64,000 bases of DNA from Cedecea lapagei. Its GTDB lineage: Bacteria; Pseudomonadota; Gammaproteobacteria; Enterobacterales; Enterobacteriaceae. Positions 51,257 to 60,202 of the stretch are shown in pieces (the first letter of the stretch is position 1; each line of letters opens with the position of its first letter). The DNA is taken from NCBI RefSeq assembly GCF_900635955.1, contig NZ_LR134201.1, positions 4,216,001 to 4,280,000 of the forward strand. Direction: 5' to 3'. The notes under the pieces are model-generated. The model saw only the letters and a list, made by a program, of their open reading frames with translations. It searched no databases and had not been told where the DNA came from. Position numbers and translations under genes: made by a program.

Positions 51257-52906
51257 TTACTCGTGTTCTATCAGCAGCGCTTCCAGCAGGTCGAGATCGT
51301 GCAGGAGTTTCTGCAGCGTCTCGTTGCTGATTTGCTGCGTGGCGCGGAGATGATAAAGCTCAGCGCGCTCAGAACGCAGCGCCGTCAGGCGGAAGCGGCG
51401 CTCAAGGTTCTCTTCAAGCTCGCTGCTTTCGACGTCATTTCGCCCGTCAGCGCGGCGGCGCAGATTGCCGATAACCCGCGAACTCACCTCTTTCAGCAGC
51501 TGGTCGTCAATATTCTCTTTGCTGTCAGCGGCCAGCCGCTCTTCCATCTTCTGGATAGCGACAATCGCCACTTCAGCCGTTGCGGAACGGGCAAGGCGCT
51601 CCTCTTTACGCGCCAGTGACTTATCCCCCAGCTCCACATTTCGCAGCAGAATCGGCAGCATGATGACCCCGGCAAACAGCGAGAAGAGGATCACCCCTGC
51701 GGAGAGGAAAATCAGCTCGTAGCGCGCCGGGAAAGGCGTGCCGTCATTCAGGAACAGCGGGATAGACAGCACACCGGCCAGGGTGATCGCCCCGCGCACG
51801 CCGGCGAAGGAGGCTATCCCCAGCTCGCGAGTGGTGAAGGAGCCGAACTCCAGCGGGCGTTTTTTTCAAAAAGCGCAGGCTGATGCGCTTCATCGACCAC
51901 AGCCACAGGAAGCGCACCGCAATCAGCGCGAAATAGATCATCGCGACGTCGAGCAACAGCATCCACAGCTCAACGTTCGGATCGGCATTAGCCGCCGCGA
52001 CAGAAGTCTCGAGAATGCCGGGCAGCTGCAAGCCTAACAGCAGGAAGACCATGCCGTTAAACACAAACTCCAGCATCGCCCAGACGCTGTTCGCGCGCAG
52101 GCGCATGGTCAGCGGCGCGCTGCGCAGCACGCCGGAACGAGTGATGGTCATCCCTGCGGCCACGGCGGCCAGAATGCCTGAAACCCCGATGTGCTCGGCA
52201 ATCAGATAAGAAGCGAACGGCAGCAGCAGAAGCAGCAGGATCTGGGTGGCAGGCTCGTCACCGCTCCAGCGGCTCATCAGGCGCAGCGACTTACCGTACA
52301 GCCAGCTGACCGCGATACCCGCCAGCAGACCGCCCACGGCAACCTTGAAGAACTCAAGCGATGCCCCGCCGACGCTAAAGGCCATCGCCCCAATGGCGAC
52401 CGCCACCGCAAGCTTCAGGGACACCAGGCCGGAGGCGTCGTTCATCAACGCTTCGCCCTGCAAAATCCCCATGATTTTCTTAGGAATACGCCCTTCACCA
52501 ACGATACCGGAAAGCGCCACGGCGTCGGTCGGGGAAAGCACGGCGGCCAGCGCAAAAGCGGGCACCAGCGGAATGCCCGGTACAAGGAAGTAAATCAGGA
52601 AACCGATGCCCACCACGGTGACCAGCACTAGCACCAGCGCGGAGGCCAATAATTTCCCGACCATGGTTGAGAAACTCATGGGTCGGCGTCTTCCAGCCGT
52701 CGGCAAACAGCAGCGGCGGAATGAACAGAACCAGGAACAGCTCAGGGGTCAAATTCTACGTGCAGGCCAAAGTTCGGCCAGGCGAGCAGCGCGCCAATGG
52801 CGATTTGCATTAACGGCAGCGGGATCTGAAACGGCAACATACGTGTTACCACCCCAGAGAGGGAGACCACGAGGGTCATAATCAAGATAGTGAAGAAAAT
52901 TTCCAT
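51257..52906 (-). pseudogene. yjcE: YjcE, CPA1-family Na+/H+ antiporter with three frameshifts
   Basis: The segment encodes a YjcE-like antiporter across three reading frames. The N-terminus MEIFFTILIMTLVVSLSGVV runs from 52906 to about 52747, where an extra C in GACCCCTGAG breaks the frame. The second part runs to about 52642, where an extra C (GGAGG on the plus strand) shifts it again. The third part, with FALAAVLSPTDAVALSG, continues to a run of seven A/T at 51860-51866, where one extra base shifts the frame. The last part ends ALLIEHE at 51257. Full-length homologues are about 549 residues. All are +1 shifts, two of them in homopolymers, so sequencing error is possible; otherwise it is a pseudogene. 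Confidence 0.88.
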
Positions 52907-53055
52907 GTTTTCCCTGAACGTGATGTGTGATTTAAAGCGTCACCTTTGAAGGTTGTTTTAATAATAAAACAACTTTTTTCATCACATTGGAACCGGAAAT
53001 GCCTGAAGTAAGCAAATGCGGCGGGTTACAGAGCGCAACCCGCACGAATTGAAAA

Positions 53056-54405
53056 TCAAATAGCCCAGCCGCCTGCGTAGAACGCGACCAGCGCCACGGC
53101 GATAATCACGGTCCCGAGGTTCAGCTTACGCCACTCGCCGGACACCACACGACCAATAACCAGAGAAGCGAAGCCGATCATGATGCCGGTAACGATGTTA
53201 CAGGTCAGCACGATGAATACCGCGGTAATCAGCCCGGACATCGCATCAACGAAGTCCGCGAAGTCGATTTTGGCCACGTTGCTCAGCATCAGCAGGCCAA
53301 CATACATCAGCGCAGGCGCCGTTGCATAAGCCGGTACCAGGTATGAGAGCGGTGACAGGAAGAGAATAAGCAGGAACAGGACACCCACGACGATCGCCGT
53401 CAGGCCGGTTTTACCGCCCGCCGCAGTACCCGCTGCAGATTCGATATAAACCGCCGCCGGGGCAGCGCCCACCAGGCCGGAGAAGACGCTGCTCAGGGAG
53501 TCGGTGGTCAGCGCTTTACCGCCGTCGATGATCTGGCCGTCTTTGTCCAGCAGATTTGCCTGCCCGGCCACGGCACGGATAGTCCCGGTGGCGTCGAAGA
53601 CCGCGGTCATTACCAGCGCCAGCACGCTTGGCAGGATAACAGGGTTTAGCGCGCCCATGATGTCCAGGCTGCCGATCAGAGAGTTGCCTTTATCATCGCT
53701 CAGCGACGGCATGGCAAAGATACCGGAGAAGTGAACGTTCGGGTCGAAAATCAGGCCAACGATGGAGACGCCGATGATGGTTAACAGAATGCCACCCGGC
53801 ACCTTCAGTTTTTCCAGACCGATGATCACTGCCAGACCAATCAGAGACATGATCACCGGGAAGCTGGCGAAGTGGCCCAGCGCAACCGGCAGCCCGTCAA
53901 GCGGGTTCTTAATCACCAGGCCGACGCCGTTGGCGGCAATCAGCAGCAGAAACAGGCCGATGCCAATCCCGGTGCCGTGAGCCACACCCATCGGCAGATT
54001 TCGCAAAATCCAGCTACGAATGCCGGTGGCGGAAATAATGGTAAACAGAACGCCCATCAGGAACACCGCGCCAAGCGCTACCGGCACGCTGATGTGCTGG
54101 CCGAGCACCAGGCTAAAGGCGGTGAAGGCGGTCAGCGAGATAGCGCAGCCGATAGCCAGAGGCAGATTAGCCCACAGGCCCATTACGATGGAGCCCACGC
54201 CCGCCACCAGGCAGGTTGCGACAAAGACCGCCGCCGGCGGGAATCCCGCCTTGCCAAGCATGCCCGGCACCACGATGACGGAGTAGACCATGGCGAGGAA
54301 GGTTGTCAGACCGGCGACAACTTCCTGACGCGTGGTGCTGCCACGTGCAGAGATTTTGAACCAGGCGTCGAGCGAACCGCCGGCGCGCGGAGAAGGTGTA
54401 GACAT
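53056..54405 (-). CDS. ghxP: GhxP, guanine/hypoxanthine permease
   Basis: A 449-residue permease of the NCS2/AzgA-like family, starting MSTPSPRAGGSLDAWFKISARGSTTRQE; about twelve membrane helices, with GLTTFLAMVYS near the N-terminus and DSLSSVFSGLVGAAPAAVYIESAAG, which carries the purine-binding Glu. It imports guanine and hypoxanthine with protons. PurR-box-like sites upstream suggest purine control. The start is a clear ATG; a longer frame is open. Confidence 0.93.
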   Translation of the reverse strand: MSTPSPRAGGSLDAWFKISARGSTTRQEVVAGLTTFLAMVYSVIVVPGMLGKAGFPPAAVFVATCLVAGVGSIVMGLWANLPLAIGCAISLTAFTAFSLVLGQHISVPVALGAVFLMGVLFTIISATGIRSWILRNLPMGVAHGTGIGIGLFLLLIAANGVGLVIKNPLDGLPVALGHFASFPVIMSLIGLAVIIGLEKLKVPGGILLTIIGVSIVGLIFDPNVHFSGIFAMPSLSDDKGNSLIGSLDIMGALNPVILPSVLALVMTAVFDATGTIRAVAGQANLLDKDGQIIDGGKALTTDSLSSVFSGLVGAAPAAVYIESAAGTAAGGKTGLTAIVVGVLFLLILFLSPLSYLVPAYATAPALMYVGLLMLSNVAKIDFADFVDAMSGLITAVFIVLTCNIVTGIMIGFASLVIGRVVSGEWRKLNLGTVIIAVALVAFYAGGWAI

Positions 54406-54520
54406 AGTGAAAAATCCCCTGAGATTTTTAGAATGACGTTTGCCCGGGTGGTGGACAACCCGCTGCCAGTTAAACATTGTCTCCCTGCGCTACGATTGTG
54501 ACAAAAGGGGCGTCACAAAA

Positions 54521-54681
54521 AAGCAATCGTTTAACTCCACTCGGACAAATCGGTGTTTCAGATTTAAGGCAAACGATTATCCAGCCTTCCTGACGGGATT
54601 TTCAACTTAACTTTTGTCATTTTCGTAGAAAATACGGCCCACCGGCGAAATAATCGCCGCACCATGCGCAAACGTTATCGT
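54521..54681. promoter_or_regulatory. PurR-box-like sites upstream of ghxP
   Basis: Three sites resemble the PurR consensus ACGCAAACGTTTTCNT: AAGCAATCGTTTAACT (54521-54536), AGGCAAACGATTATCC (54567-54582) and GCGCAAACGTTATCGT (54666-54681). The last is the best. They fill much of the 344-base gap upstream of ghxP, which otherwise shows no gene. Confidence 0.6.
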
Positions 54682-54749
54682 CAATGCGCAATTTCGTAAC
54701 AAAATCGCAAACCGGCGGGCCGTTTTTCCTCGATCATGCTCAGCGGCAA

Positions 54750-55418
54750 TCACGCACCGGGAAGATCAAAAGGCCCCCCCTGATTCAGCGCTCGCTGCCA
54801 GGCGGGACGCAGCTGCACCTTCTTCATCCACGCCTGGGTGTGCGGCATATCATTCACCTCGCCCCGGGCCAGCAGCGCGGCCACCGGGAAGCTCATCTGA
54901 ATATCAGCCGCGCTAAACTGCTGCCCGGCAAACCATGGGTTCTGGCTCAGATAATCTTCAATAAAGCGGGCATGGGTAGTCATTTGCTTGTTCAGCCAGG
55001 CTTTCTGCACCCCCTGCCCCACGGCCTTACCTATCGGACGCAGCGGCCAGGGAACCGGCGCTTTGCCGAGGCTGCCAAACACCAGCTTCATTAACAGCAG
55101 CGGCATCAGGGAACCTTCCGCATAGTGCAGCCAAAAGCGATACTGGATCTTGTCGCTCATCACCTGAGGCTTCAGGCGGTTTTCGCTGTCATAGGCTTCC
55201 TGCAGATATTCAAGGATCGCGCCTGACTCAGCGAGGATATGGCCGTTATCTTCCACCACAGGTGATTTACCCAGCGGGTGGATCTTTTTCAACGCCTCCG
55301 GGGCTAGCATCGTGGGCTCCCGCTGGTAGCGCACGATCTGGTAGGGCTGCCCCAGCTCTTCCAGCATCCAAATTACGCGCTGGGATCGGGAATTATTGAG
55401 GTGATGAACCGTTAGCAT
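54750..55418 (-). CDS. Glutathione S-transferase family protein
   Basis: A 222-residue GST. The N-terminal thioredoxin-like domain MLTVHHLNNSRSQRVIWMLEELG carries the Ser typical of beta or related bacterial GSTs (NNSRSQR), followed by the conserved GKSPVVEDNG (cis-Pro) and ESGAILEYL. A helical C-terminal domain follows. It is monocistronic, between ghxP and sraL. Substrate unknown; membership of the soxRS neighbourhood suggests but does not show a link to oxidative or electrophile stress. Confidence 0.85.
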   Translation of the reverse strand: MLTVHHLNNSRSQRVIWMLEELGQPYQIVRYQREPTMLAPEALKKIHPLGKSPVVEDNGHILAESGAILEYLQEAYDSENRLKPQVMSDKIQYRFWLHYAEGSLMPLLLMKLVFGSLGKAPVPWPLRPIGKAVGQGVQKAWLNKQMTTHARFIEDYLSQNPWFAGQQFSAADIQMSFPVAALLARGEVNDMPHTQAWMKKVQLRPAWQRALNQGGPFDLPGA

Positions 55419-55512
55419 GAGGTAACCCTATGTTTAGTCAGATGGAATAATTATAGGCAGGCAGCCCTGGAATCACATGTCAAAAAAATGAACAAAAAAA
55501 GACCTGATATCC

Positions 55513-55540
55513 TTGCAAAGTGAAGGGGCAGTTCTACACT
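55513..55540 (+). promoter_or_regulatory. Sigma-S-type promoter of SraL
   Basis: TTGCAA (-35) and CTACACTTAA (-10 with the C at -13 and the AA preferred by sigma S) are 16 bases apart, just before the sRNA start. Confidence 0.6.
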
Positions 55541-55546
55541 TAAATT

Positions 55547-55704
55547 GTCGGTGCAGACCGGAACCTCCAGAGTAAGTTAAGTGTATATGTGTAAGCGTTA
55601 TCGAGGGGTGCCGATGTCGGGGGAAACCCTCCTGTCAGACGGGATAGAGCGAAAGACAAAGACCGGAAAACAACTAAAGCGCCCTTGTGGCGCTTTAGTT
55701 TTTT
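55547..55704 (+). ncRNA. sraL: SraL (RyjA) small RNA
   Basis: A 158-base transcript is predicted from the promoter at 55513-55540 to a strong intrinsic terminator. It lies between ghxP and soxR and opposes them, the same place and orientation as SraL/RyjA in E. coli and Salmonella, where it is a sigma-S-dependent sRNA with targets including tig and rho mRNA. It contains no convincing coding frame. It is a little longer than the 140-nt E. coli form; ends are predicted, not measured. Confidence 0.75.
55673..55704 (+). terminator. Intrinsic terminator of SraL
   Basis: ACTAAAGCGCC/GGCGCTTTAGT forms an 11-base perfect stem with loop CTTGT followed by TTTTT. Confidence 0.92.
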
Positions 55705-55724
55705 ATCGCAGCGCGAAACGCAAC

Positions 55725-56204
55725 TTAACCCACAGACAGCTTTTTATCTACCGCGCGAGCCAGCGTGCTATCCATCCCCCAGGGCCCGCTCCCCTGCACA
55801 ATCAGCATGAGGCACATCAGGATGTAACATGACTCAGGGAGATAAAGCAGCCAGCTGTACCAGGTCAGAAGATTAAGCCCGCCAGGAATCTGGTGCAGGC
55901 CAACGGTAAACAGCGCGACAAAGTTAATGATAATAAGCACCAGCGCGCACAGGCGAGTCAAGAAACCGGCGGCCAGCAGCAGGCCGAACACCATCTCGCA
56001 GCTGGCAACGAAGACGGCCATCACGGCAGGAAAGGGAATACCGGCCTCGGTGATGGTTTCCAGCATGAGGGCCTGATTTTCCGGCACAAACACTTTATTG
56101 AAGCCGGAGGCGAAGAAAAACAGACCGAAGGCGATACGCATCAGCGTCAGCGGAAGGAACGTTGCCCCAGCAGGGGTACGCAGCAGACGGTGTAAAAATG
56201 ACAT
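55725..56204 (-). CDS. DoxX-family membrane protein
   Basis: A 159-residue protein with four membrane helices, of the DoxX/YphA family. The residues MRIAFGLFFFASGFNKVFVPE at about 22-42 hold the family's first helix and loop. DoxX-like proteins are linked to redox and thiol stress in some bacteria, but no role is known for this one. It lies downstream of soxR on the same strand, 108 bases away. Confidence 0.82.
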   Translation of the reverse strand: MSFLHRLLRTPAGATFLPLTLMRIAFGLFFFASGFNKVFVPENQALMLETITEAGIPFPAVMAVFVASCEMVFGLLLAAGFLTRLCALVLIIINFVALFTVGLHQIPGGLNLLTWYSWLLYLPESCYILMCLMLIVQGSGPWGMDSTLARAVDKKLSVG

Positions 56205-56312
56205 GAAAGGCTCCTTGTTTTCAGCAAGCTGAAGTATATCAATCCCATAAAGAGATTCGGCACGCCTTTACGGCCTTATACAAACCGGGTGCTACGCCTT
56301 AGGGCGATCGCT

Positions 56313-56768
56313 CTACTCTTCCAGCAGCCGTGCTCCCGTCCCCTGCTCGCCCAGCTTGTCCCCTGGGTTACGCAGCGGGCACTCCGCTCCGGATAAACAA
56401 CCGCAGCCAATGCAGCCATTCAGTTCGTCGCGCAGCGCGGTCAGCGTATCGATGCGGTGATTCAGCTCCTCTCGCCATTGCGATGAAAGCTTCTTCCAGT
56501 CGTTTTTATTGATTGAATGCCCATCGGGCAACACGCCAAAGGCATCGCCGACGGTGCTCAGGGGTATACCGATACGCTGGGCAATTTTGATTATCGCTAC
56601 CGTTCGCAGAACATCACGCTGATAACGCCGCTGATTACCGGCATTTCGCGTACTTTTAATCAGGCCTTTGCTTTCATAAAAATGGAGCGCGGAGACGGCC
56701 ACGCCGCTGCGCTTCGCCACTTCACCGGGCGTTAATAGCGTTTTAATTCGGGGCAATTTCTTTTCCAT
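56313..56768 (-). CDS. soxR: SoxR, redox-sensing MerR-family regulator
   Basis: A 151-residue MerR-family regulator. The N-terminal helix-turn-helix (LTPGEVAKRSGVAVSALHFYESKGLI) is followed by a dimerisation helix and the 2Fe-2S cluster cysteines Cys119, Cys122, Cys124 and Cys130 in CIGCGCLSGAEC. Oxidation by redox-cycling compounds makes it activate soxS. It is divergent from soxS across 80 bases that contain the SoxR operator. Confidence 0.97.
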   Translation of the reverse strand: MEKKLPRIKTLLTPGEVAKRSGVAVSALHFYESKGLIKSTRNAGNQRRYQRDVLRTVAIIKIAQRIGIPLSTVGDAFGVLPDGHSINKNDWKKLSSQWREELNHRIDTLTALRDELNGCIGCGCLSGAECPLRNPGDKLGEQGTGARLLEE

Positions 56769-56775
56769 AATGCTC

Positions 56776-56806
56776 TTTACCTCAAGTTAACTTGAGGAAT
56801 TATACT
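56776..56806 (+). promoter_or_regulatory. soxS promoter with embedded SoxR operator
   Basis: CCTCAAGTTAACTTGAGG (56780-56797) is the perfect SoxR palindrome. It sits between TTTACC (-35, 56776) and TATACT (-10, 56801), which are 19 bases apart, the overlong spacing that MerR-type activators correct. Confidence 0.95.
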
Positions 56807-56848
56807 CCGGGTCAACGACTCTAGCTAACCCGGAAATGAGGAAGACTC

Positions 56849-57172
56849 ATGGCTCACCAGGACATCATTTATACGTTAACTGAATGGATTGATGAACATA
56901 TTGACCAGCCGCTGAACATCGACGTGGTGGCGAAGAAATCAGGGTATTCAAAATGGTACTTGCAGCGCATGTTCCGTACCGTGATGCACCAGACGCTGGG
57001 CGACTATATCCGTCAGCGCCGCCTGCTGATGGCCGCCACGGCACTGCGCACTACCCAGCGTCCGATTTTTGATATTGCGATGGACTACGGCTACGTCTCG
57101 CAGCAGACCTTCTCCCGCGTGTTCCGCCGGGAGTTTGACCGCACGCCAACGGATTACCGCCATCAGGCCTGA
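56849..57172 (+). CDS. soxS: SoxS, AraC-family activator of the superoxide response
   Basis: A 107-residue single-domain AraC-type activator with two helix-turn-helix motifs (VVAKKSGYSKWYLQRMF and IAMDYGYVSQQTFSRVFRR). It activates superoxide and antibiotic resistance genes. The length is exactly that of E. coli SoxS. Its stop overlaps the end of the convergent pdeC gene by 10 bases. Confidence 0.97.
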   Translation: MAHQDIIYTLTEWIDEHIDQPLNIDVVAKKSGYSKWYLQRMFRTVMHQTLGDYIRQRRLLMAATALRTTQRPIFDIAMDYGYVSQQTFSRVFRREFDRTPTDYRHQA

Positions 57173-58770
57173 GAGGCCTCAGGTACAGCAAAGGTGATAC
57201 CGCCTGGCGTATACAGCCAGGCGATAAAGTCCTGCGGCGGCAGCGCTTGCGCGAAATACCAGCCCTGACAATACTCCACGCCATGCTCCACCAGCCAGGC
57301 CACCTGCACCCCGGTTTCGACCCCTTCGGCAATCGTCGTCAGGTTGAGGCTATGGGCAATTTCGATAATGTGCTCAACCAGTAGGTGACTGGCCCGTTCG
57401 CTGACGACAGAATCAATAAAACTTTTATCAATTTTTAAAATATCGACGTTAAGGTACTGCAGGTTATGCAGATTCGAATAACCGGTGCCAAAGTCATCTA
57501 TGGCAATGTTAAAACCGGCGCTGCGGAATTCCTGAATATAAGGCCTGGTTTTTTCAACATCTATAAAGCCCCGCTCGGTCACCTCGATTTTTATCTGCTC
57601 TGGCCTGATCCTGTAGGTTTTAATTCTCTCAGACAGTACGGTAATTAGCCGCGACGAATGAAAGTCCGATGCTGAAAGATTGATTGAAATATAAATCCCT
57701 GGATGGTCGGCAAGGAACTCCCCCAAATCTTTGAAAACGGCATCAACGACGTAATCCGATATTTTGTGAATCAGGCCTTCTGATTCTGCCAGCGGAATAA
57801 AAGTTCCGGGACTGATGGTTTGACCGTTAAAATTAACCCACCGCAGCAGCGCTTCAGCACCCACGCAGCTGCCATTCCGGATATCAATAATGGGCTGGTA
57901 GTGAAGTTTTAGCTGCTTTCTGGCCAGCGCCCTTAACAGCATCCGACGCGGTGAGTTTAGCTGCTGCTGGGTTCGCGACCACATCAGCAGAATAAGCAGG
58001 CTGCAAATAACGCCCAGCGGTAGCGTCAACGTTAGCTGATGATACCATTGGCGATTAAACAGGGTTTCGGAGGTTGAAACAATAACGGCAATAGGCCTTT
58101 TAGCCGACGGATCGATAGTATAAAAGCGATCGTCCTGAGTAAATGTTTTCTCTTTGCGCAAAATAAAGTGATGGAGAAGGTCGCCATCAGCGCCAGGGCT
58201 CAAAGAGAAAAAGCTGTGGGTCACCGTATCGTAGACGCCATAGACCAAAGAGTCGTCATCGGACAGCACCTCAGACCAACTGAGAGGATTAATCACCGCT
58301 ATATAATTGCCACGTCGCATATAAGTCATTTTATGGCCGGCATAAAACGGTGTATCCAGATAATAATAGATGGCGATGTCGGGATTACGGGTATAAGAAG
58401 GCTGCGGGGCCGAAATCGCTGTTAATGGTTTATAGCTGGTAGAGCACAGCAGCTTATTACCGCTAACGTAAATTAAATCCTCAACAAAAAGTTTACCGCG
58501 AACGATATCCAGCATATTCGCCATATGCTTTGGGCTACATATTTCCCCTGAAAAACGCTCCGCCTCACTGCGGGCCTCATTAACATGGCCGATGACGATT
58601 TCCGTTTTTTCCATCACCAGTTTGCCAAAAGAGTGCAGGTGCTGCTGAGTGTCGCTGGTTGCGCGGACATGGGCAAAATAGATCGCCAGCATTATCGGCA
58701 AGCAGACCATCAGGACAAAACCTGAGGTTCGCAATACCTTAAGATAAACTCGTCTCAGCATGATGCTCAC
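57163..58770 (-). CDS. pdeC: PdeC (YjcC), CSS-motif cyclic-di-GMP phosphodiesterase
   Basis: A 535-residue membrane enzyme that hydrolyses cyclic-di-GMP. An N-terminal helix is followed by a periplasmic CSS-motif domain (Cys residues in GEICSP and LLCSTS), a second membrane helix (around residue 240), and an EAL domain with the signature EALLRW and the DDFGTGYSN and EGVET motifs. The CSS cysteines allow redox control through disulfide formation. Start is a GTG (58770) with an AGGGA site; ATG at 58761 is an alternative. It lies beside soxRS as in E. coli. Confidence 0.93.
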   Translation of the reverse strand: MSIMLRRVYLKVLRTSGFVLMVCLPIMLAIYFAHVRATSDTQQHLHSFGKLVMEKTEIVIGHVNEARSEAERFSGEICSPKHMANMLDIVRGKLFVEDLIYVSGNKLLCSTSYKPLTAISAPQPSYTRNPDIAIYYYLDTPFYAGHKMTYMRRGNYIAVINPLSWSEVLSDDDSLVYGVYDTVTHSFFSLSPGADGDLLHHFILRKEKTFTQDDRFYTIDPSAKRPIAVIVSTSETLFNRQWYHQLTLTLPLGVICSLLILLMWSRTQQQLNSPRRMLLRALARKQLKLHYQPIIDIRNGSCVGAEALLRWVNFNGQTISPGTFIPLAESEGLIHKISDYVVDAVFKDLGEFLADHPGIYISINLSASDFHSSRLITVLSERIKTYRIRPEQIKIEVTERGFIDVEKTRPYIQEFRSAGFNIAIDDFGTGYSNLHNLQYLNVDILKIDKSFIDSVVSERASHLLVEHIIEIAHSLNLTTIAEGVETGVQVAWLVEHGVEYCQGWYFAQALPPQDFIAWLYTPGGITFAVPEASQA

Positions 58771-59133
58771 ATGTCCCTGCTTTCTTTGTCTGTTTTTATT
58801 TTTCTACCGGATCAACCTGATAACCGCCGATTACGTTGCATCATAAAGTCGGTATTAGCAATAGCATTCCGCCTCCCACGAAGTGAAAATTAAGCTGTGC
58901 AACAATAAGATTAAATTCACCGAAGTGCCGTTCAGCATAAAATTTCATCCACCGCGCTGATGGGCGTTTTATTGGGGGTTAAAGCAACAGGGAATGATTA
59001 TTTAAACGAAATTTTGCTCAACGTCAGATAAACAAAAAGCTGAGTCCACGCCCGCCGAGCGCTGGTTAAAAATGCACCTACCCCCGCACCCGCATGGTTA
59101 AAAAACCGCCACTCCGCTGGCGATTTAACGCTC

Positions 59134-59155
59134 AAATGTGATAAACTTCACAATA
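59134..59155. promoter_or_regulatory. CRP site upstream of yjcB
   Basis: TGTGATAAACTTCACA matches both halves of the CRP consensus perfectly, with A/T-rich flanks. It is about 58 bases before the yjcB start. The rest of the gap 58771-59202 contains no gene. Confidence 0.7.
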
Positions 59156-59202
59156 TTCTTGCAACAGCAAAATAAATTGCAGATTTTCAAGGAACAAGGT
59201 TA

Positions 59203-59484
59203 ATGGCAACAATCACCACCGGCGTTATTCTGATGCGTTGGCCGCTGCTGAGTGCGGTTTTGATGTTTTTGGCCAGCAGTTTAAATATCCAGTTTCGCCG
59301 CTCAGACTACCGCGCCCTGGCCATCGTCAGCAGCGGCGTAGGCATTGCCGCCTCGTGCTGGTTTGCAATGGGATTGCTTGGACTGACGCTCGGGGACTTC
59401 GCCATTATCTGGGCGTCGTTTAAGACGGGGCTGGTCGACGTCATTGCCAGGATGCCGCCCGAATGGCCGACCATGATGCCGTAA
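59203..59484 (+). CDS. yjcB: YjcB, small membrane protein of unknown function
   Basis: A 93-residue protein with two or three membrane helices (about residues 7-27, 40-60 and possibly 63-77). Recognisable as YjcB by RWPLLSAVLMFLASSLNIQFRRSDY and by its place next to pdeC. Role unknown. It carries a strong CRP site upstream and converges with the ModA-like gene. Confidence 0.88.
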   Translation: MATITTGVILMRWPLLSAVLMFLASSLNIQFRRSDYRALAIVSSGVGIAASCWFAMGLLGLTLGDFAIIWASFKTGLVDVIARMPPEWPTMMP

Positions 59485-59494
59485 ACAGCCGGCT

Positions 59495-60202
59495 TCAGGC
59501 GACAAAGCCGTATTGCAGTAACAGCTGCCGCGCAGCGCCCGAGGTCAGAAAAGCCCGCAGCGGCTCCGCACGCGCATCGCACAGCGCCAGACCGTAATCT
59601 GCCTGAATATTGTAGAGCGCTGGGATCTCAAATACCCGCAGCTCCCGTTGAAAAGCCAGCGCTTCAGCATAGCTTCGATAGCCAATCATCAGGTCAGCCT
59701 GCCCGCTCGTGATAAGCCACTGCGCGGCAAGCTTACCGTCAGGAACAACCTGCGAGTCCGGCCCGCCTACCAGCTGCCGGGCCCTCGGCCTTAATGCGAT
59801 GCCAAATTCAGCCTCAAAGTTGGCAAAGAACTGCCAGGTATAGTCTCCGGCAGGATCGCTGCCCGGCGTAGATGTGCCAATCCGTAGCGCAGGGTTACTC
59901 AACAACGTCAGCCAGGTGCTCTGCTCATCAACGCACTGCGACGCTGCCGTGAGGCAAAGCGTGTTACCGGCAAACCGCTGTACCGACAGCGCTTTCTCCT
60001 GTTCAAGCAACGTCTGCGGATGCGCCATGTTCGCTGAAGCAAAAAGGGAGCAGGGTTCCCCGGCTTCAATACGCGCCCTTAGCAGGCCTGCCGGCCCGAA
60101 CCGCGTCTCGGTCAGGAGGCCCGTTTCACGCTCAAACTGCGCCATTAACGGCTGCCAGACCCGCCGCAGGCTTCCCGCCGCCAGTACCGGCAAAATACTC
60201 AC
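59495..60202 (-). CDS. ModA-like molybdate-binding-type protein without signal peptide
   Basis: A 235-residue protein of the ModA family of substrate-binding proteins (AAGSLRRVW near the start, then GRxxG-like and SDPAGDYTW regions typical of ModA). It lacks a signal peptide: the first strand starts at residue 4 (MSILPVLAAGS), so the protein is probably cytoplasmic or attached otherwise. It overlaps the binding protein gene upstream by 4 bases and forms an operon with it. No permease or ATPase gene is nearby. Role uncertain: molybdate or tungstate handling is inferred from family and from the ModE-like site. Confidence 0.72.
   Translation of the reverse strand: MSILPVLAAGSLRRVWQPLMAQFERETGLLTETRFGPAGLLRARIEAGEPCSLFASANMAHPQTLLEQEKALSVQRFAGNTLCLTAASQCVDEQSTWLTLLSNPALRIGTSTPGSDPAGDYTWQFFANFEAEFGIALRPRARQLVGGPDSQVVPDGKLAAQWLITSGQADLMIGYRSYAEALAFQRELRVFEIPALYNIQADYGLALCDARAEPLRAFLTSGAARQLLLQYGFVA

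Noticed and set aside
55581..55832. 83-codon frame over the SraL region
   Set aside because: It runs through a strong intrinsic terminator and into the doxX gene on the other strand. The RNA interpretation explains the region better.
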